Source: Saccoglossus kowalevskii (lineage: Eukaryota; Hemichordata; Enteropneusta; Harrimaniidae). From it: a DNA stretch of 38,351 bases. Positions 25,028-38,100 of the stretch are shown piece by piece. Every line of letters starts with the position of its first letter. The first letter of the stretch is position 1. The notes beneath the pieces were generated by a model. The model was not told the DNA's origin, ran no database searches, and worked only from the letters and a program-made list of their open reading frames with translations. The stretch spans positions 1 to 38,351 of the forward strand of contig NW_003147728.1 in NCBI RefSeq assembly GCF_000003605.2. The letters run 5' to 3'. The translations under genes and the position numbers were made by a program.

Positions 25028-28000
25028 TGAGTAGATTATTTACATAATGTAGGATATGAGTAGCTCATTTACATAATGTAGGATATGAGTAGCCCTTTTA
25101 CATAATGTGCGCTGTGAGTAGATTATTTACATAATGTAGGATATGAGTAGATTATTTACATAATGTGCGCTGTGAGTAGATTATTTACATAATGTACGAT
25201 ATGAGTAGCACTTTTACATAATGTGCGCTGTGAGTAGATTATTTACATAATGTAGGATATGAGTAGCTCATTTACATAATGTGCGCTGTGAGTAGATTAT
25301 TTACATAATGTAGGATATGAGTAGCCCTTTTACATAATGTGCGCTGTGAGTAGCTTATTTACATAATGTAGCATATGAGTAGCTCATTCACATAATGTGC
25401 GCTGTGAGTAGATTATTTACATAATGTAGGATATGAGTAGCCCTTTTACATAATGTGCGCTGTGAGTAGATTATTTACATAATGTAGGATATGAGTAGCT
25501 CATTTACATAATGTGCGATGTGAGTAGATTATTTACATAATGTAGGATATGAGTAGCCCGTTTACATAATGTGCGCTGTGAGTAGCTTATTTACATAATA
25601 TAGGATATGAGTAGCTCTTTTACATAATGTGCGCTGTGAGTAGATTATTTACATAATGTAGGATATGAGTAGCCCTATTACATAATGTGCGCTGTGAGTA
25701 GATTATTTACATAATGTAGGATATAAGTAGCCTTTTACATAATGTGCGCTGTGAGTAGCTTATTTACATAATGTAGCATATGAGTAGCTCATTTACATAA
25801 TGTGCGCTGTGAGTAGCTTATTTACATAATATAGGATATGAGTAGCTCATTTACATAATGTGCGCTGTGAGTAGCTCATTTACATAATGTGCGTTGTGAG
25901 TAGATTATTTACATAATGTAGGATATGAGTAGCTCATTTACATAATGTGCGCTGTGAGTAGCTCATTTACATAATGTGCGCTGTGAGTAGATTATTTACA
26001 TAATGTAGGATATGAGTAGCTCTTTTACATAATGTGCGCTGTGAGTAGATTATTTACATAATGTAGGATATGAGTAGGCCTTTTACATAATGTGCGCTGT
26101 GAGTAGCTTATTTACATAATGTAGGATATGAGTAGCTCATTTACATAATGTGCGCTGTGAGTAGATTATTTACATAATGTAGGATATGAGTAGCCCTTTT
26201 ACATAATGTGCGCTGTGAGTAGCTTATTTACATAATGTAGCATATGAGTAGCTCATTTACATAATGTGCACTGTGAGTAGCTTATTTGCATAATGTAGGA
26301 TATGAGTAGCTTTTTTACATAATGTGCGCTGTGAGTAGATTATTTACATAATGTAGGATATAAGTAGCCCTTTTACATAATGTGCGCTGTGAGTAGCTTA
26401 TTTACATAATGTAGCATATGAGTAGCTCATTTACATAATGTGCGCTGTGAGTAGCTTATTTACATAATATAGCATATGAGTAGCTCATTTACATAATGTA
26501 GGATATGAGTAGTTTATTTACATAATATACTTTGTGAGTAGCTCATTTACATAATGTGCACTGTGAGTAGCTTATTTACATAATGTAGCATATGAGTAGC
26601 TAATTTACATAATGTGCGCTGTGAGTAGCTTATTTACATAATGTAGCATATGAGTTGCTCATTTACATAATGTGTGCTGTGAGTAGATTATTTACATAAT
26701 ATAGGATATGGGTAGCTCATTTACATAATGTGCGCTGTGAGTAGATTATTTACATAATGTAGGATATGAGTAGCTTTTTTACATAATGTGCGCTGTGAGT
26801 AGATTATTTACATAACGTAGGATATGAGTAGCTCATTTACATAATGTGCGCTGTGAGTAGATTATTTACATAATGTAGGATATGAGTATTCCTTTTACAT
26901 AATGTGCGCTGTGAGTATCTTATTTACATAATGTAGGATATGAATAGCTCATTTACATAATGTGCGCTGTGAGTATCTTATTTACATGATGTAGGATATG
27001 AGTAGCTCATTTACATAATGTGCGCTGTGAGTAGATTATTTACATAATGTAGGATATAAGTAGCCCTTTTACATAATGTGCGCTGTGAGTATCTTATTTA
27101 TATAATGTACGATATGAGTAGCTCATTTACATAATGTGCGCTGTGAGTAGCTTATTTACATAATGTAGGATATGAGTAACTCATTTACATAATGTGCGCT
27201 GTGAGTAGATTATTTACATAATGTACGTTGTGAGTAGCTCATTTACATAATGTGCGCTGTGAGTAGATTATTTACATAATGTAGGATATGAGTAGCTCAT
27301 TTACATAATGTGCGCTGTGAGTAGATTATTTACATAATGTAGGATATGAGTAGCTCATTTACATAATGTGCGCTGTGAGTAGATTATTTACATAATGTAG
27401 GATATGAGTAGCTCATTTACATAATGTGCGCTGTGAGTAGATTATTTACATAATGTAGGATATGAGTAGCTCATTTACATAATGTGCGCTGTGAGTAGAT
27501 TATTTACATAATGTAGGATATAAGTAGCCCTTTTACATGATGTGCGCTGTGAGTAGATTATTTACATAATGTAGGATATAAGTAGATTATTTACATAATG
27601 TGCGCTGTGAGTAGATTATTTACATAATGTAGGATATGAGTAGCTCATTTACATAATGTGCGCTGTGAGTAGATTATTTACATAATGTAGGATATGAGTA
27701 GCCCTTTTACATAATGTGCGCTGTGAGTAGATTATTTACATAACGTAGGATATGAGTAGCTCATTTACATAATGTGCGCTGTGAGTAGATTATTTACATA
27801 ATGTAGGATATGAGTATTCCTTTTACATAATGTGCGCTGTGAGTATCTTATTTACATGATGTAGGATATGAGTAGCTCATTTACATAATGTGCGCTGTGA
27901 GTAGATTATTTACATAATGTAGGATATAAGTAGCCCTTTTACATAATGTGCGCTGTGAGTATCTTATTTATATAATGTAGGATATGAGTAGCTCATTTAC

Positions 28001-28767
28001 ATAATGTGCGCTGTGAGTAGCTCATTTACATAATGTGCGCTGTGAGTATCTTATTTACATGATGTAGGATATGAGTAGCTCATTTACATAATGTGCGCTG
28101 TGAGTAGATTATTTACATAATGTAGGATATAAGTAGCCCTTTTACATAATGTGCGCTGTGAGTATCTTATTTATATAATGTAGGATATGAGTAGCTCATT
28201 TACATAATGTGCGCTGTGAGTAGCTCATTTACATAATGTGCGCTGTGAGTAGATTATTTACATAATGTAGGATATGAGTAGCCCTTTTACATAATGTGCG
28301 CTGTGAGTAGATTATTTACATAATGTAGGATATGAGTAGCTGATTTACATAATGTGCGCTGTGAGTAGATTATTTACATAATGTAGGATATAAGTAGCCC
28401 TTTTACATAATGTGCGCTGTGAGTAGATTATTTACATAATGTAGGATATGAGTAGCTCATTTACATAATGTGCGCTGTGAGTAGATTATTTACATAATGT
28501 AGGATATAAGTAGCCCTTTTACATAATGTGCGCTGTGAGTAGATTATTTAAATAATGTAGGATATGAGTAGCTCATTTACGTAATGTGCGCTGTGAGTAG
28601 ATTATTTACATAATGTAGGATATGAGCAGCTCATTTACATAATGTGCGCTGTGAGTAGCTTATTTACATAATGTAGCATATGAGTAGCATATTTACATAA
28701 TGTAGGATATGAGTAACTCATTTACATAATGTGCGCTGTGAGTATCTTATTTACATAATGTAGGATA

Positions 28768-28824
28768 TGAGCAGCTCATTTTCGTTGTGGTGACTGATGT
28801 ACATACATTACATAATGTGCGCTG
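28768..28824 (+). repeat. M element 14 (57-bp form)
   Basis: Last of the four short-form copies, again followed by ACATACTGTAGG. The block upstream recurs near 38.1 kb, where M itself is missing. Confidence 0.9.
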
Positions 28825-29929
28825 TGAGTAGATTATTTACATACTGTAGGATATGAGTAGCTCATTTACATAATGTAGGATATGAGTAGCCCTTTTACAT
28901 AATGTGCGCTGTGAGTAGATTATTTACATAATGTAGGATATGAGTAGATTATTTACATAATGTGCGCTGTGAGTAGATTATTTACATAATGTAGGATATG
29001 AGTAGCCCTTTTACATAATGTGCGCTGTGAGTAGATTATTTACATACTGTGGGATATGAGTAGCTCATTTACATAATGTGCGCTGTGAGTAGATTATTTA
29101 CATAATGTAGGATATAAGTAGCCCTTTTACATAATGTGCGCTGTGAGTAGATTATTTACATAATGTAGGATATGAGTAGCTCATTTACATAATGTGCGCT
29201 GTTAGTAGATTATTTACATAATGTAGGATATAAGTAGCCCTTTTACATAATGTGCGCTGTGAGTAGATTATTTACATAATGTAGGATATGAGTAGCTCAT
29301 TTACATAATGTGCGCTGTGAGTAGATTATTTACATAATGTAGGATATAAGTAGCCCTTTTACATAATGTGCGCTGTGAGTAGATTATTTACATAATGTAG
29401 GATATGAGTAGCTCATTTACATAATGTGCGCTGTGAGTAGATTATTTACATAATGTAGCATATGAGTAGCCCTTTTACATAATGTGCGCTGTGAGTAGAT
29501 TATTTACATAATGTGCGCTGTGAGTAGATTATTTACATAATGTAGGATATGAGTAGCTCATTCACATAATGTGCGCTGTGAGTAGATTATTTACATAATG
29601 TAGGATATGAGTAGCTCATTTACATAATGTGCGCTGTGAGTAGATTATTTACATAATGTAGGATATGAGTAGCTCATTTACATAATGTAGGATATGAGTA
29701 GCCCTTTTACATAATGTGCGCTGTGAGTAGCTTATTTACATAATGTAGGATATGAGTAGCTCATTTACATAATGCGCGCTGTGAGTATCTTATTTACATA
29801 ATGTAGGATATGAGTAGCTCATTTACATAATGTGCGCTGTGAGTAGATTATTTACATAATATAGGATATGAGTAGCTCATTTACATAATGTGCGCTGTGA
29901 GTAGCTCATTTACATAATGTGCGTTGTGA

Positions 29930-32245
29930 GTAGATTATTTACATAATGTAGGATATGAGTAGCTCTTTTACATAATGTGCGCTGTGAGTAGATTATTTAC
30001 ATAATGTAGGATATGAGTAGGCCTTTTACATAATGTGCGCTGTGAGTAGCTTATTTACATAATGTAGGATATGAGTAGCTCATTTACATAATGTGCGCTG
30101 TGAGTAGATTATTTACATAATGTAGGATATAAGTAGCCCTTTTACATAATGTGCGCTGTGAGTAGCTTATTTACATAATGTAGCATATGAGTAGCTCATT
30201 TACATAATGTGCGCTGTGAGTAGCTTATTTACATAATATAGCATATGAGTAGCTCATTTACATAATGTAGGATATGAGTAGTTTATTTACATAATATACT
30301 TTGTGAGTAGCTCATTTACATAATGTGCACTGTGAGTAGCTTATTTACATAATGTAGCTTATGAGTAGCTAATTTACATAATGTGCGCTGTGAGTAGCTT
30401 ATTTACATAATGTAGCACATGAGTAGCTCATTTACATAATGTGTGCTGTGAGTAGATTATTTACATAATATAGGATATGGGTAGCTCATTTACATGATGT
30501 GCGCTGTGAGTAGATTATTTACATAATGTAGGATATGAGTAGCTTTTTTACATAATGTGCGCTGTGAGTAGATTATTTACATAATGTAGCATATGAGTAG
30601 CTAATTTACATAATGTGCGCTGTGAGTAGCTTATTTACATAATGTAGCATATGAGTAGCTCATTTACATAATGTGCGCTGTGAGTAGCTTATTTACATAA
30701 TGTAGGATATGAGTAGCTCATCTACATAATGTGCGCAGTGAGTAGATTATTTACATAATATAGGATATGAGTAGCCCTTTTACATAATGTGTGCTGTGAG
30801 TATCTTATTTACATAATGTAGGATATGAGTAGCTCTTTTACATAATGTGCGCTGTGAGTAGATTATTTACATAATGTAGGATATGAGTAGCTCTTTTACA
30901 TAATGTGCGCTGTGAGTAGATTATTTACATAATGTAGGATATGAGTAGGCCTTTTACATAATGTGCGCTGTGAGTAGCTTATTTACATAATGTAGGACAT
31001 GAGTAGCTCATTTACATAATGTGCGCTGTGAGTAGATTATTTACATAATGTAGGATATAAGTAGCCCTTTTACATAATGTGCGCTGTGAGTAGCTTATTT
31101 ACATAATGTAGCATATGAGTAGCTCATTTACATAATGTGCGCTGTGAGTAGCTTATTTACATAATATAGCATATGAGTAGCTCATTTACATAATGTAGGA
31201 TATGAGTAGTTTATTTACATAATATACTTTGTGAGTAGCTCATTTACATAATGTGCACTGTGAGTAGCTTATTTACATAATGTAGCATATGAGTAGCTAA
31301 TTTACATAATGTGCGCTGTGAGTAGCTTATTTACATAATGTAGCATATGAGTAGCTCATTTACATAATGTGTGCTGTGAGTAGATTATTTACATAATATA
31401 GGATATGGGTAGCTCATTTACATGATGTGCGCTGTGAGTAGATTATTTACATAATGTAGGATATGAGTAGCTTTTTTACATAATGTGCGCTGTGAGTAGA
31501 TTATTTACATAATGTAGCATATGAGTAGCTAATTTACATAATGTGCGCTGTGAGTAGCTTATTTACATAATGTAGCATATGAGTAGCTCATTTACATAAT
31601 GTGCGCTGTGAGTAGCTTATTTACATAATGTAGGATATGAGTAGCTCATCTACATAATGTGCGCAGTGAGTAGATTATTTACATAATATAGGATATGAGT
31701 AGCCCTTTTACATAATGTGTGCTGTGAGTATCTTATTTACATAATGTAGGATATGAGTAGCTCTTTTACATAATGTGCGCTGTGAGTAGATTATTTACAT
31801 AATGTAGGATATGAGTAGCTCTTTTACATAATGTGCGCTGTGAGTAGATTATTTACATAATGTAGGATATGAGTAGGCCTTTTACATAATGTGCGCTGTG
31901 AGTAGCTTATTTACATAATGTAGGACATGAGTAGCTCATTTACATAATGTGCGCTGTGAGTAGATTATTTACATAATGTAGGATATAAGTAGCCCTTTTA
32001 CATAATGTGCGCTGTGAGTAGCTTATTTACATAATGTAGCATATGAGTAGCTCATTTACATAATGTGCGCTGTGAGTAGCTTATTTACATAATATAGCAT
32101 ATGAGTAGCTCATTTACATAATGTAGGATATGAGTAGTTTATTTACATAATATACTTTGTGAGTAGCTCATTTACATAATGTGCACTGTGAGTAGCTTAT
32201 TTACATAATGTAGCATATGAGTAGCTAATTTACATAATGTGCGCT
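29930..32245 (+). repeat. 928-bp (32-monomer) higher-order repeat, about 2.5 copies
   Basis: The ATATACTTTG monomer lies at 30275, 31203 and 32131, spaced exactly 928 bp, which is 32 x 29. CTCTTTT at 29963, 30891 and 31819 and the ATGGGTAG monomer agree. At each junction two CTCTTTT monomers follow one another, as expected for an in-register unequal crossover. Copies 2 and 3 share TAGGACATGAG (near 30995 and 31923), while copy 1 has GGATATGAG plus private AGCTTATG and AGCACATG, so copies 2 and 3 are the younger pair. Confidence 0.9.
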
Positions 32246-33929
32246 GTGAGTAGCTCATTTACATAATGTGCGCTGTGAGTAGATTATTTACATAAATGTA
32301 GGATATGAGTAGCCCTTTTACATAATGTGCGCTGTGAGTAGATTATTTACATAATGTAGGATATGAGTAGCTCATTTACATAATGTGCGCTGTGAGTAGA
32401 TTATTTACATAATGTAGGATATAAGTAGCCCTTTTACATAATGTGCGCTGTGAGTAGATTATTTACATAATGTAGGATATGAGTAGCCCTTTTACATAAT
32501 GTGCGCTGTGAGTAGATTATTTACATAATGTAGGATATGAGTAGCTCATTCACATAATGTGCGCTGTGAGTAGATTATTTACATAATGTAGGATATGAGT
32601 AGCCTTTTACATAATGTGCGCTGTGAGTAGATTATTTACATGATGTAGGATATGAGTAGCTCATTTACATAATGTGCGATGTGAGTAGATTATTTACATA
32701 ATGTAGGATATGAGTAGCTCATTTACATAATGTGCGCTGTGAGTATCTTATTTACATAATATAGGATATGAGTAGCTCATTCACATAATGTGCGCTGTGA
32801 GTAGATTATTTACATAATGTAGGATATGAGTAGCTCTTTTACATAATGTGCGCTGTGAGTAGCTTATTTACATAATGTAGCATATGAGTAGCTCATTTAC
32901 ATAATGTAGGATATGAGTAGTTTATTTACATAATATACTTTGTGAGTAGCTCATTTACATAATGTGCACTGTGAGTAGCTTATTTACATAATGTAGCATA
33001 TGAGTAGCTAATTTACATAATGTGCGCTGTGAGTAGCTTATTTACATAATGTAGCATATGAGTAGCTCATTTACATAATGTGCGCTGTGAGTAGCTTATT
33101 TACATAATGTAGGATATGAGTAGCTCATCTACATAATGTGCGCTGTGAGTAGATTATTTACATAATATAGGATATGAGTAGCCCTTTTACATAATGTGTG
33201 CTGTGAGTATCTTATTTACATAATGTAGGATATGAGTAGCTCTTTTACATAATGTGCGCTGTGAGTAGATTATTTACATAATGTAGGATATGAGTAGCCC
33301 TTTTACATAATGTGCGCTGCGAGTAGATTATTTACATAATGTAGGATATGAGTAGCTCATTTACATAATGTGCGCTGCGAGTAGATTATTTACATAATGT
33401 AGGATATGAGTATTCCTTTTACATAATGTGCGCTGTGAGTATCTTATTTACATAATGTAGGATATGAATAGCTCATTTACATAATGTGCGCTGTGAGTAT
33501 CTTATTTACATGATGTAGGATATGAGTAGCTCATTTACATAATGTGCGCTGTGAGTAGATTATTTACATAATGTAGGATATAAGTAGCCCTTTTACATAA
33601 TGTGCGCTGTGAGTATCTTATTTATATAATGTAGGATATGAGTAGCTCATTTACATAATGTGCGCTGTGAGTAGCTCATTTACATAATGTGCGCTGTGAG
33701 TAGATTATTTACATAATGTAGGATATAAGTAGCCCTTTTACATAATGTGCGCTGTGCAGTAGATTATTTACATAATGTAGGATATGAGTAGCTCATTTAC
33801 ATAATGTGCGCTGTGAGTAGCTTATTTACATAATGTAGCATATGAGTAGCATATTTACATAATGTAGGATATGAGTAACTCATTTACATAATGTGCGCTG
33901 TGAGTATCTTATTTACATAATGTAGGATA

Positions 33930-33987
33930 TGAGCAGCTCATTTTCGTTGTGGGTGACTGATGTGCATACATTACATAATGTGCGCTG
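33930..33987 (+). repeat. M element 15 (58-bp form)
   Basis: First M of the 870-bp repeat. Upstream, near 33757, one monomer boundary reads GCTGTGCAGTAG with an extra C, which makes this copy 871 bp long. Confidence 0.92.
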
Positions 33988-34799
33988 TGAGTAGATTATT
34001 TACATAATGTAGGATATGAGTAGCTCATTTACATAATATAGGATATGAGTAGCCCTTTTACATAATGTGTGCTGTGAGTATCTTATTTACATAATGTAGG
34101 ATATGAGTAGCTCTTTTACATAATGTGCGCTGTGAGTAGATTATTTACATAATGTAGGATATGAGTAGCCCTTTTACATAATGTGCGCTGCGAGTAGATT
34201 ATTTACATAATGTAGGATATGAGTAGCTCATTTACATAATGTGCGCTGCGAGTAGATTATTTACATAATGTAGGATATGAGTATTCCTTTTACATAATGT
34301 GCGCTGTGAGTATCTTATTTACATAATGTAGGATATGAATAGCTCATTTACATAATGTGCGCTGTGAGTATCTTATTTACATGATGTAGGATATGAGTAG
34401 CTCATTTACATAATGTGCGCTGTGAGTAGATTATTTACATAATGTAGGATATAAGTAGCCCTTTTACATAATGTGCGCTGTGAGTATCTTATTTATATAA
34501 TGTAGGATATGAGTAGCTCATTTACATAATGTGCGCTGTGAGTAGCTCATTTACATAATGTGCGCTGTGAGTAGATTATTTACATAATGTAGGATATAAG
34601 TAGCCCTTTTACATAATGTGCGCTGTGAGTAGATTATTTACATAATGTAGGATATGAGTAGCTCATTTACATAATGTGCGCTGTGAGTAGCTTATTTACA
34701 TAATGTAGCATATGAGTAGCATATTTACATAATGTAGGATATGAGTAACTCATTTACATAATGTGCGCTGTGAGTATCTTATTTACATAATGTAGGATA

Positions 34800-34857
34800 T
34801 GAGCAGCTCATTTTCGTTGTGGGTGACTGATGTGCATACATTACATAATGTGCGCTG
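34800..34857 (+). repeat. M element 16 (58-bp form)
   Basis: 870 bp after M element 15. The ACGATA / TAGCAC marker follows 226 bp downstream, one base less than after M elements 6 and 13 because of a GTAGATA deletion near 34969. Confidence 0.92.
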
Positions 34858-35610
34858 TGAGTAGATTATTTACATAATGTAGGATATGAGTAGCTCATTT
34901 ACATAATGTAGGATATGAGTAGCCCTTTTACATAATGTGCGCTGTGAGTAGATTATTTACATAATGTAGATATGAGTAGATTATTTACATAATGTGCGCT
35001 GTGAGTAGATTATTTACATAATGTACGATATGAGTAGCACTTTTACATAATGTGCGCTGTGAGTAGATTATTTACATAATGTAGGATATGAGTAGCCCTT
35101 TTACATAATGTGCGCTGTGAGTAGATTATTTACATAATGTGCGCTGTGAGTAGATTATTTACATAATGTAGGATATGAGTATCTTATTTACATGATGTAG
35201 GATATGAGTAGCTCATTTACATAATGTGCGCTGTGAGTAGATTATTTACATAATGTAGGATATAAGTAGCCCTTTTACATAATGTGCGCTGTGAGTATCT
35301 TATTTATATAATGTAGGATATGAGTAGCTCATTTACATAATGTGCGCTGTGAGTAGCTCATTTACATAATGTGCGCTGTGAGTAGATTATTTACATAATG
35401 TAGGATATGAGTAGCTCATTTACATAATGTGCGCTGTGAGTAGATTATTTACATAATGTAGGATATGAGCAGCTCATTTACATAATGTGCGCTGTGAGTA
35501 GCTTATTTACATAATGTAGCATATGAGTAGCATATTTACATAATGTAGGATATGAGTAACTCATTTACATAATGTGCGCTGTGAGTATCTTATTTACATA
35601 ATGTAGGATA

Positions 35611-35668
35611 TGAGCAGCTCATTTTCGTTGTGGGTGACTGATGTGCATACATTACATAATGTGCGCTG
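35611..35668 (+). repeat. M element 17 (58-bp form)
   Basis: Last M in the window. GACTAGTC is at 35959, again 348 bp downstream. The sequence then switches near 35982 to a copy of the 15.4 kb block. Confidence 0.92.
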
Positions 35669-38100
35669 TGAGTAGATTATTTACATAATGTAGGATATGA
35701 GTAGCTCATTTACATAATGTAGGATATGAGTAGCCCTTTTACATAATGTGCGCTGTGAGTAGATTATTTACATAATGTAGGATATGAGTAGCTCATTCAC
35801 ATAATGTGCGCTGTGAGTAGATTATTTACATAATGTAGGATATGAGTAGCCTTTTACATAATGTGCGCTGTGAGTAGATTATTTACATGATGTAGGATAT
35901 GAGTAGCTCATTTACATAATGTGCGATGTGAGTAGATTATTTACATAATATAGGATATGACTAGTCTTTTACATAATGTGCGCTGTGAGTAGCTTATTTA
36001 CATAATGTAGCATATGAGTAGCTCATTTACATAATGTAGGATATGAGTAGTTTATTTACATAATATACTTTGTGAGTAGCTCATTTACATAATGTGCACT
36101 GTGAGTAGCTTATTTACATAATGTAGCATATGAGTAGCTCATTTACATAATGTGCGCTGTGAGTAGCTTATTTACATAATGTAGCATATGAGTAGCTCAT
36201 TTCAATAATGTGCGCTGTGAGTAGCTTATTTACATAATGTAGGATATGAGTAGCCTTTTACATAATGTGCGCTGTGAGTAGATTATTTACATAATGTAGG
36301 ATTTGAGTAGCCCTTTTACATAATGTGCGCTGTGAGTAGCTTATTTACATAATGTAGCATATGAATAGCTCTTTTACATAATGTGTGCTGTGAGTAGCTT
36401 ATTTACATAATGTAGGATATGAGTAGCTCATTTACATAATGCGCGCTGTGATTATCTTATTTATATAATGTAGGATATGAGTAGCTCATTTACATAATGT
36501 GCGCTGTGAGTAGCTCATTTACATAATGTGCGCTGTGAGTAGATTATTTACATAATGTAGGATATGAGTAGCTCTTTTACATAATGTGCGCTGTGAGTAG
36601 ATTATTTACATAATGTAGATATGAGTAGCCCTTTTACATAATGTGCGCTGTGGAGTAGCTTATTTACATAATGTAGGATATGAGTAGCTCATTTACATAA
36701 TGTGCGCTGTGAGTAGCTTATTTACATAATGTACCATATGAGTAGCTCATTTACATAATGTAGGATATGAGTAGTTTATTTACATAATATACTTTGTGAG
36801 TAGCTCATTTACATAATGTGCACTGTGAGTAGCTTATTTACATAATGTAGCATATGAGTAGCTAATTTACATAATGTGCGCTGTGAGTAGCTTATTTACA
36901 TAATGTAGCATATGAGTAGCTCATTTACATAATGTGCGCTGTGAGTAGCTTATTTACATAATGTAGGATATGAGTAGCTCATCTACATAATGTGCGCTGT
37001 GAGTAGATTATTTACATAATGTAGGATATGAGTAGCCTTTTACATAATGTGCGCTGTGAGTAGATTATTTACATAATGTAGGATATGAGTAGCTCATTTA
37101 CATAATGTGCGCTGTGAGTAGATTATTTACATAATGTAGGATATGAGAAGCCCTTTTACATAATGTGTGCTGTGAGTATCTTATTTACATAATGTAGGAT
37201 ATGAGTAGCTCTTTTACATAATGTGCGCTGTGAGTATCTTATTTACATAATGTAGGATATGAATAGCTCATTTACATAATGTGCGCTGCGAGTATCTTAT
37301 TTACATGATGTAGGATATGAGTAGCTCATTTACATAATGTGCGCTGTGAGTATCTTATTTACATAATGTAGGATATAAGTAGCCCTTTTACATAATGTGC
37401 GCTGTGAGTATCTTATTTATATAATGTAGGATATGAGTAGCTCATTTACATAATGTGCGCTGTGAGTAGCTCATTTACATAATGTGCGCTGTGAGTATCT
37501 TATTTACATAATGTAGGATATGAGTAGCTCATTTACATAATGTGCGCTGTGAGTAGATTATTTACATAATGTAGGATATAAGTAGCCCTTTTACATAATG
37601 TGCGCTGTGAGTATCTTATTTATATAATGTAGGATATGAGTAGCTCATTTACATAATGTGCGCTGTGAGTAGCTCATTTACATAATGTGCGCTGTGAGTA
37701 GATTATTTACATAATGTAGGATATGAGTAGCCCTTTTACATAATGTGCGCTGTGAGTAGATTATTTACATAATGTAGGATATGAGTAGCTCATTTACATA
37801 ATGTGCGCTGTGAGTAGATTATTTACATAATGTAGGATATAAGTAGCCCTTTTACATAATGTGCGCTGTGAGTAGATTATTTACATAATGTAGGATATGA
37901 GTAGCTCATTTACATAATGTGCGCTGTGAGTAGATTATTTACATAATGTAGGATATAAGTAGCCCTTTTACATAATGTGCGCTGTGAGTAGATTATTTAA
38001 ATAATGTAGGATATGAGTAGCTCATTTACGTAATGTGCGCTGTGAGTAGATTATTTACATAATGTAGGATATGAGCAGCTCATTTACATAATGTGCGCTG

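Larger units (their letters stand above)
33167..34907 (+). repeat. 870-bp (30-monomer) higher-order repeat, 2 copies
   Basis: Two copies, about 33167-34037 (871 bp) and 34038-34907 (870 bp). M elements at 33930 and 34800 and the GCTGCGAG pairs (33320 and 34191) fix the register. The first copy has one extra C near 33757. The junction falls inside an ACATAATATA core: upstream of it copy 1 matches the M 3' flank, downstream the ATAGGATA / CCC / GTGTGCTG series restarts. Confidence 0.88.
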
